From positions 1 to 10,680 of the forward strand of contig JALSOO010000127.1 of assembly GCA_026986355.1 (NCBI GenBank): a stretch of 10,680 nucleotides of DNA, read 5' to 3'. Origin of the DNA: Campylobacteraceae bacterium. Lineage in GTDB: Bacteria > Campylobacterota > Campylobacteria > Campylobacterales > Sulfurovaceae. Below, in pieces: positions 5,853 through 10,680 of this stretch (positions are counted from its first letter, which is position 1; every line of letters starts with the position of its first letter). The notes under the pieces were generated by a model. It did no database searches and was not told the DNA's origin. It saw nothing but the letters and a program-made list of their open reading frames with translations. The position numbers and the translations under genes were made by a program.

Positions 5853-6737
5853 ATGAATCAACGAACTATCCGTCAAGCAGTTGAGGTTGTTGGTATAGGT
5901 TTGCACAAGGGCGAACCTATCAAACTTCGACTTGAGCCACTTGGTACAAATGCTGGTATTATCTTTTATAGAGAAGATTTAGCTCTCTCTATACCTCTTT
6001 CTCCCTCTTCTGTGATTGATACTCAAATGGCAACTGTTATAGGCTCTAGCAAGGGTTATATATCGACTATTGAACACTTCCTATCAGCTGTTTATGCTTA
6101 TGGAATTGACAATATGAGAGTTGTTGTCAATGGTAATGAGATGCCAATCATGGACGGTTCTGCCTCCTCTTTTTGTCTACTCTTAGATGAAGCAGGTATC
6201 CAAGCGCAGGATATACCCAAAGAGATTCTAAGAGTTAAAAAAGTAGTAGAGGTAAGAGAGGGGGATAAGTTTGTACGTTTAGAGCCAAGTCATCATGTTA
6301 CTTTTGATTTTGCAATAGATTTTGAACACCCTGTAATTGGACAACAGTCACAATCCTACTCTTTTGGAACAAAACCTTTTATAGAAGAGATTGCACGAGC
6401 TAGAACATTTGGTTTTGCAAGAGATATTCAATATCTACAGAGTATCAATCTAGCATTAGGTGCAAGTCTAAATAATGCTATAGGTTTAGATGATGAAAAA
6501 GTCTTAAATCCAGAGGGTTTACGTTTTGAGAATGAGTTTGCTCGTCATAAAATTCTTGATGCTATGGGAGATATGATGGTAACAGGTCATAATATTTTGG
6601 GTGCATATAGTTCGTTTGCAGGGAGTCATAAACTCAATCATGAGTTAACCTTAGCTCTTTTTGCTGATAAGGCTAATTATGAAATAGTCTCATTAAATAA
6701 ATCTCAAAGTCGGGAGTTTTCAAAAAGTTTTGCCTAA
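5853..6737 (+). CDS. lpxC: UDP-3-O-acyl-N-acetylglucosamine deacetylase
   Basis: LpxC is the zinc enzyme of the first committed step of lipid A synthesis; it removes acetate from UDP-3-O-acyl-GlcNAc in the cytoplasm. At 294 residues it is close to the usual 305. The N-terminus RTIRQAVEVVGIGLHKGEPIKLRLEP is typical. The zinc ligands are visible: His75 in STIEHFLSAVYAYGIDN (with Glu74 as catalytic base), His232 and Asp236 in RHKILDAMGD; the later catalytic His259 lies in AGSHKLNH. NEMPIMDGSA (95-104) and RARTFGF (182-188) are further family marks. AAGGA is 7 bases before the ATG. It leads the operon lpxC - tsaB-like - thrB - ylxR - infB, and its stop overlaps the next start by 8 bases. E. coli regulation by FtsH degradation should not be assumed, as the C-terminal tail differs. 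Confidence 0.96.
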   Translation: MNQRTIRQAVEVVGIGLHKGEPIKLRLEPLGTNAGIIFYREDLALSIPLSPSSVIDTQMATVIGSSKGYISTIEHFLSAVYAYGIDNMRVVVNGNEMPIMDGSASSFCLLLDEAGIQAQDIPKEILRVKKVVEVREGDKFVRLEPSHHVTFDFAIDFEHPVIGQQSQSYSFGTKPFIEEIARARTFGFARDIQYLQSINLALGASLNNAIGLDDEKVLNPEGLRFENEFARHKILDAMGDMMVTGHNILGAYSSFAGSHKLNHELTLALFADKANYEIVSLNKSQSREFSKSFA

Positions 6738-7188
6738 TTATTATAAAATACTCATTATCTCTATCTCTTCGCCCCTTTTAATTGGGGTTTATAGAGAGGA
6801 TATATTGATTGAAAAAATTGAAAGTAATCAAAAAACTTCAGATATTTTACTTAAAATATTAATGGAACTCTCCCATAAATATAATTATAAAGAGGTTATC
6901 TATACCAGTGGTCCAGGTTCATATATGGCTATTAAATTGACCTATATTACTTTACGCTCCCTAGAGATTTTAAAAGGGATAAGATTTAAAGGTTGTAACG
7001 CTTTTGATTTAAATGCCAATAAACCGATAAAAGCTATGGGAAAACTATACTTTATCAAAGAAAATAACACTATAATAACAGAAAAATTTGATGAGGCTGT
7101 AGAGCAAAGGTTTGAATTACCTTCCATGTTGAGTGAAGTAACTCTCTTAAATAATAATAAACCCATGTATATTTTACCAGCCGTATAA
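6730..7188 (+). CDS. Short TsaB-like protein (tRNA t6A synthesis family)
   Basis: A 152-residue protein between lpxC and thrB, the position held by a similar short gene in C. jejuni. It resembles the N-terminal lobe of TsaB, the non-catalytic partner of TsaD in making threonylcarbamoyladenosine on tRNA: a beta-strand start (YYKILIISISSPLLIGVYRED), then the diagnostic SGPGSYMAIKLTYITLRSLEILKGIRFKGCNAFDL (60-94), which parallels GPGSFTGLRIG...G...SL in TsaB. The usual IDTS near the start is ISIS, and the C-terminal half of ordinary TsaB (about 230 residues) is missing, so it is a reduced, diverged form. It starts with TTG inside the end of lpxC; a GGGAG at 6712-6716 is somewhat far (13 bases), so translation may depend on coupling. 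No frameshift is evident. Whether it still supports t6A synthesis is unknown. Confidence 0.72.
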   Translation: MPNYYKILIISISSPLLIGVYREDILIEKIESNQKTSDILLKILMELSHKYNYKEVIYTSGPGSYMAIKLTYITLRSLEILKGIRFKGCNAFDLNANKPIKAMGKLYFIKENNTIITEKFDEAVEQRFELPSMLSEVTLLNNNKPMYILPAV

Positions 7189-7220
7189 ACTAATGTTTTG
7201 ACATCAGCAAAGGAAGAACT

Positions 7221-8117
7221 TTGTTTATCTCTGTACCTGCAACATCTGCCAATCTAGGACCAGGGTTTGATACCTTGGGTTTAGCGATTAATCTCCGTAA
7301 TGAAATAACTATTAAACCTTCTCGTTTTTTCTCTGTATCGACTCATGGAGAGGGGGCAGAAAATCCTCATATACGAAAAAATATTCTATTTATGAACATC
7401 TTTAATAAGCAGTATCAAAAGATAAAAGCCAAAGAGGGTACAACTAAAAAAGAGAATTTTAGATTTGAATTTAAAAATAGAATACCCATATCTAGGGGTT
7501 TAGGAAGCTCTTCAGCTGTTATTACAGCAGCTTTAACTTCGGCATTTGTAGTAGCAGGAGAGCATTATAATAAACGAAAACTCTTAAATCTAGCATTGGA
7601 GTATGAACCACACCCCGATAATATTACTCCTGCTGTAATGGGTGGATTTAATGTTGCGTGTGTAGAAGATAAAAAAGTATATTCTAAAAAACGAAAAGTA
7701 CCTGAATATCTAAGAGCTGTATTGGTTGTTCCTAACAAAACCATCTCTACAGCAAAGTCTCGAACTGTATTGCCCGATTTATACCGAACTGAAGAGGTGG
7801 TATATTCTCTATCTCGTTCTGCTTTTATGACTTCACTTTTTATGACTGAGTCTTGGGATTTACTAAAAATTGCTTCAAAAGATAAAATTCATCAAAATAG
7901 ACGAATGAAACAGATGCCAGAACTTTTTGAAGTACAAAAGATAGCTCTACATAATGGTGCTTTAATGAGTACTCTTTCAGGTTCTGGTTCAACTTTTTTT
8001 ACTCTCTGTTACGCTGATGATGCTCCTAAAATCCATAATGCTTTGGCTCAAAAATTTCCAAAATATAGAGTTTATACGAAAACATTTGATAATTATGGAG
8101 TGACATCCAAGATTTAA
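7221..8117 (+). CDS. thrB: Homoserine kinase
   Basis: ThrB phosphorylates homoserine with ATP on the way to threonine. The 298-residue protein is a GHMP-family kinase of normal size. It opens with VPATSANLGPGFDTLGLAI (5-23), carries the ATP-binding PISRGLGSSSAVITAAL loop (89-105), EPHPDNITPAVMGGF (129-143), and the C-terminal LSGSGSTFFTL motif (252-262). The start is TTG at 7221, 6 bases after AGGAAG (7211-7216); this gives an N-terminus beginning at the conserved first strand, and no ATG fits better. The gene follows the TsaB-like gene by 32 bases and precedes ylxR by 85 bases in the same operon. Its presence among envelope and translation genes is conserved in Campylobacterota and not a functional link that I can name. 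Confidence 0.95.
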   Translation: MFISVPATSANLGPGFDTLGLAINLRNEITIKPSRFFSVSTHGEGAENPHIRKNILFMNIFNKQYQKIKAKEGTTKKENFRFEFKNRIPISRGLGSSSAVITAALTSAFVVAGEHYNKRKLLNLALEYEPHPDNITPAVMGGFNVACVEDKKVYSKKRKVPEYLRAVLVVPNKTISTAKSRTVLPDLYRTEEVVYSLSRSAFMTSLFMTESWDLLKIASKDKIHQNRRMKQMPELFEVQKIALHNGALMSTLSGSGSTFFTLCYADDAPKIHNALAQKFPKYRVYTKTFDNYGVTSKI

Positions 8118-8202
8118 TAGGTAAAATTTGAATCAAAGAGGTAGATATTTATTAAATATTAGGTTAATACAAGAATTTTAATAACAAAAGTTGGATATAA
8201 TT

Positions 8203-8454
8203 ATGCGAAAAAATGAACCAGTACGCATGTGTATAGCATGTAGAGAACGGGAACTTCAACAAAAACTACTTCGCCTACAAGAGAAAAACAGTAACATTTT
8301 TCCTTATTCGGGACAGGGTCGGAGTTTTTATATTTGTAACAGTTGTCGTGAAAACGAAAAAAAAGTAAAAGGTTTAATTAAACGTTTTCGACTCTCTAGT
8401 GAAGATAGTGAACAGTTTGTTAAGTATTTAAAGGAGTTAGATAAGAATGGATAG
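8203..8454 (+). CDS. ylxR: YlxR-family protein (DUF448; RnpM type)
   Basis: An 83-residue nucleic-acid-binding protein of the YlxR family. It begins MRKNEPVRMCIACRERE, matching the family's R-x-C-x-x-C opening, and later has GQGRSFYICNSCRENEKKVKGLIKRFRL, matching G-R-G-x-Y-I-C. Family members sit next to infB or nusA in many bacteria; the B. subtilis homologue (RnpM) binds and modulates RNase P, and transfer of that role here is inference. The ATG at 8203 is preferred: GGA at 8193-8195 is 7 bases upstream and the conserved protein starts here. A TTG at 8191 would add four residues (MDII) but has no ribosome site. The last 8 bases overlap infB, whose AAGGAG site lies within this gene, so the two are coupled. 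Confidence 0.88.
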   Translation: MRKNEPVRMCIACRERELQQKLLRLQEKNSNIFPYSGQGRSFYICNSCRENEKKVKGLIKRFRLSSEDSEQFVKYLKELDKNG

Positions 8455-10680
8455 AGTTAAAATCCAAGAGATTGCAGTTGAAGCAGGTGCATCAAATGCA
8501 GTACTTATTGAGAAAGCTAAAGAGTTGGGTTATGATGTTAAAGCAGGAAGCAGTACATTAACAGTTGAAGAAGCAGGAATCTTAGTTGATTATGCAATCA
8601 ATGGTGTAAAACCAAAATTAAAAAAGAGAGCTAAAGTAGTTAAAAAAGTTTCAGTAGTTAAAAAGTCTGATAAAGTAGAAGATAACAAAAAAGAAGTTAT
8701 TAAAGAAGAGAGTTCTAAAACAACAAAAGAAGAGACTCCAGCTATTAAAAAAACAAAAAGAAAATCAAGACGAATTGGTTCTATTACTGCCACTCCAAAG
8801 AATATTCAAAAGAAAAAGCCTATCTTTGTTGAAGAGGTTAAACCTGAAATTATAAAAGAGGAAACTTCTGTTGAACCAGAGCCAAAGGTAGAAGCACCTA
8901 CAGCTCAACCTGAAGAGCCAAAAGAGGTTGTATCTACAGAAGTAAAAGTAGAAGAGATATCCGTAACGCCTACAAAAGAAGTAGAAGAGAAAAAAGAAGA
9001 AGCTCCTGTTGTACAGGAAAAACCAAAAGCAAAACGTAAACGTATTGGTATTACTGTTATTAAAAAAGCAGATAGAAATAGACCCAAAATCCGTATCGTA
9101 GAAGAGCGTAAACCTATTGAAGTTCAACGTAAAAAACCAATGGGTATGCCAACACCTCCTTCCAAGAAAAAAGCAAAAAAAGTTGCTATAGCAAAAGAGA
9201 GTGGTCAAAAACTTAACTTTATGTCAAACTCTGGTTTTGGTAGCTATGGACGAGGTCAAGTAACAGAAGTAGAAGAAGAGCCAGAAGTATTGATGTTGGA
9301 TTTCTCTGATAAAAATATCTATGAAGATATGATGCGTCAAGAGGCTAAACGTAAAGAAGATGCAAAGAAAAGAGCTGCTGCAGGTGGTGGACAAGCACAA
9401 GGTCGTGGAGGTCGTGGTGGGTTTAGACGAAGACCATCTGGACTTAGACGTAGTGGAAAACGTAAGAAATATATTAGAGAAGAGAGTACAGCTTCAATTA
9501 CCTCTATTGAGATTCCTGAAAATGTAAGAGTTTATGAGTTTGCTGAAAAAGTTGGACGAACTACAGGAGAGGTTATTAAAGTATTGTTCACATTAGGAAC
9601 AATGTTTACACAAAATGACTTCCTAGATAAAGATTCAATAGAAATTCTTGCAGAAGAGTTTGGGGTTGAAGTACATACAATAGACCCACTTGATGCATTG
9701 GATTATGTAAAAGTATACGATACTATTGAAGATGAAACTCCAACAGAGAGACCACCAGTTATTACAATTATGGGACATGTTGACCACGGTAAAACATCAC
9801 TTCTTGATAGAATACGTTCTACCAAAGTAGCTGCTAGAGAAGCAGGTGGGATTACTCAACACGTTGGTGCATATCAAGTAGAAAAAAATGGTAAAAAAAT
9901 ATCATTCATAGATACTCCAGGTCACGCAGCCTTTACAGAGATGAGAGCCAGAGGGGCTCAAGCAACCGATATTGTTATTATCGTAGTTGCTGCTGATGAT
10001 GGTGTAAAACAGCAGACAAAAGAGGCAGTATCTCATGCAAAAGCAGCAGGTGTTCCTATCGTTGTGGCTATCAATAAAATGGATAAAGAGGGTGCGAACC
10101 CAGAGTTGGCAAAATCACAACTAGCAGAGCTTGAAATCACTCCTGTAGAGTGGGGTGGAGATTATGAGTTTGTTGAAGTCTCTGCACATACAGGTCAAGG
10201 TATTGATGATTTACTAGATACCCTTCTACTTACAGCAGAAGTGATGGAGCTTGAAGCAGATGCTACAAGAAATGCAAAAGCAGTTGTTGTTGAGTCCTCT
10301 GTAGAAAAAGGTTTTGGTGCTACTGCAAATATTATTGTTCAAAATGGTACACTTAAAGTAGGAGATTGCTTTATTGTTGGTACAACATTTGGTAAGGTTA
10401 AAACGCTTATATTAGATGATGGAAGCAGAAGTAAATCTATAGAGCCAAGTACTCCTGCTACGGTTGTAGGACTCTCAAAAGTTCCTGAAGCTGGAGATGT
10501 TTTGGTTGTTATGGACTCTGAAAAAGAGGCACGAGAATTGGCTGACAAGAGAGCAGAGTATGTGCGAACTAAAGAGCTTTCTAAAAGTACAAAAGTTACT
10601 ATTGAAGATTTATCTGCAATTATTGCAGAGGGTAATCTAAAATCACTACCAGTTATTATCAAAACAGATGTCCAAGGTTC
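8447..10680 (+). CDS. infB: Translation initiation factor IF-2 (partial, 3' end outside window)
   Basis: IF-2 is the GTPase that brings initiator fMet-tRNA to the small ribosomal subunit and promotes subunit joining. About 744 residues are in view, and the frame is open at the right edge. Residues 1-52 are an IF2 N-terminal domain (MDRVKIQEIAVEAGASNAVLIEKAKELGYDV). Residues about 60-350 form a long, low-complexity Lys/Glu/Pro linker ending in a basic Gly/Arg patch (GRGGRGGFRRRPSGLRR). A second IF2_N-like domain follows from about 360 (VRVYEFAEKVGRTTGEVIKVLF). The G domain has G1 GHVDHGKT (443-450), the switch region GGITQHVGAY, G3 DTPGH (489-493), G4 NKMD (543-546) and G5 SAH (579-581). Domain II begins about 610. 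The ATG at 8447 has AAGGAG at 8431-8436 and overlaps ylxR by 8 bases. The missing end should contain the C-terminal fMet-tRNA-binding domains. Minus-strand frames across the linker are shadows. Confidence 0.97.
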   Translation, partial: MDRVKIQEIAVEAGASNAVLIEKAKELGYDVKAGSSTLTVEEAGILVDYAINGVKPKLKKRAKVVKKVSVVKKSDKVEDNKKEVIKEESSKTTKEETPAIKKTKRKSRRIGSITATPKNIQKKKPIFVEEVKPEIIKEETSVEPEPKVEAPTAQPEEPKEVVSTEVKVEEISVTPTKEVEEKKEEAPVVQEKPKAKRKRIGITVIKKADRNRPKIRIVEERKPIEVQRKKPMGMPTPPSKKKAKKVAIAKESGQKLNFMSNSGFGSYGRGQVTEVEEEPEVLMLDFSDKNIYEDMMRQEAKRKEDAKKRAAAGGGQAQGRGGRGGFRRRPSGLRRSGKRKKYIREESTASITSIEIPENVRVYEFAEKVGRTTGEVIKVLFTLGTMFTQNDFLDKDSIEILAEEFGVEVHTIDPLDALDYVKVYDTIEDETPTERPPVITIMGHVDHGKTSLLDRIRSTKVAAREAGGITQHVGAYQVEKNGKKISFIDTPGHAAFTEMRARGAQATDIVIIVVAADDGVKQQTKEAVSHAKAAGVPIVVAINKMDKEGANPELAKSQLAELEITPVEWGGDYEFVEVSAHTGQGIDDLLDTLLLTAEVMELEADATRNAKAVVVESSVEKGFGATANIIVQNGTLKVGDCFIVGTTFGKVKTLILDDGSRSKSIEPSTPATVVGLSKVPEAGDVLVVMDSEKEARELADKRAEYVRTKELSKSTKVTIEDLSAIIAEGNLKSLPVIIKTDVQG

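Noticed and set aside
7198..7203. Perfect TTGACA (-35 consensus) before thrB
   Set aside because: The bases 16-18 further on (around 7220-7226, CTTTGTT) do not resemble a -10, and the site sits inside an operon just before the thrB ribosome site.
8145..8159. 7-bp AT-only inverted repeat between thrB and ylxR (ATATTTA/TAAATAT)
   Set aside because: It is made only of A and T, has a one-base spacer that cannot form a stable hairpin loop, and lacks a T-run, so it is not a credible terminator.
8196..8201. TATAAT immediately before the ylxR ATG as a promoter
   Set aside because: Transcription would begin inside the coding sequence, after the start codon, and no -35 was found; AT-rich DNA gives such matches often.
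8191..8454. Longer ylxR reading starting at TTG 8191
   Set aside because: No ribosome site precedes it; ATG at 8203 has GGA at suitable spacing and starts the conserved part of the protein.
8765..9208. 147-residue minus-strand open frame rich in Phe, Cys and Trp
   Set aside because: It is antisense to the Lys/Glu-rich IF-2 linker; the odd composition follows from that, and there is no ribosome site or recognisable domain.
1..10680. CRISPR array, tRNA/rRNA genes, insertion sequences or prophage genes
   Set aside because: I looked for regularly spaced repeats, tRNA-like cloverleaf patterns and transposase or phage motifs and saw none; nearly all sequence is taken by recognisable housekeeping genes.

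Overview
The window is AT-rich bacterial chromosome whose gene content and order point to the Campylobacterota (former Epsilonproteobacteria), most likely a free-living relative of Sulfurovum, Sulfurimonas or Arcobacter. The strongest evidence is the plus-strand run lpxC - short TsaB-like gene - thrB - ylxR - infB, which is also the order known from Campylobacter jejuni. The genus cannot be fixed from the sequence alone.

Left part (1-4649): the 3' end of argH is followed after two bases by a gene for a glucose-family PTS EIIA protein (crr-like). An AT-rich spacer with a hairpin and a small putative lipoprotein gene follow. Facing them on the minus strand is a compact operon in the order HPr-EI fusion -> nagE-like EIIBC permease -> DUF2132/VF530 small protein, with 8- and 4-base overlaps. 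Together EIIA, EIIB, EIIC, HPr and EI form a full phosphate relay from PEP to an N-acetylglucosamine/glucose-type sugar, split over two convergent transcripts. No sugar catabolism gene or dedicated regulator is visible here. Sugar PTS is uncommon in this phylum, so this is the most distinctive part of the window.

Middle (4650-5852): a 38-base hairpin sits in the probable leader of the HPr-EI gene. Next comes a minus-strand MsrB-MsrA fusion (methionine sulfoxide repair), then a divergent AT-rich promoter region with a 9-bp inverted repeat near the msrBA start and a good extended -10 promoter for lpxC.

Right part (5853-10680): a tightly packed plus-strand operon for lipid A synthesis (LpxC), a short degenerate TsaB-like protein, homoserine kinase (ThrB, TTG start), YlxR and translation initiation factor IF2 (InfB, running off the window end). 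Several genes overlap, and two use TTG starts.

No mobile elements, CRISPR arrays, tRNA or rRNA genes were seen. Most of the window is housekeeping. I found no convincing wholly new system; the points worth a second look are the PTS locus architecture, the small lipoprotein, the hairpins and a few residue-level oddities.
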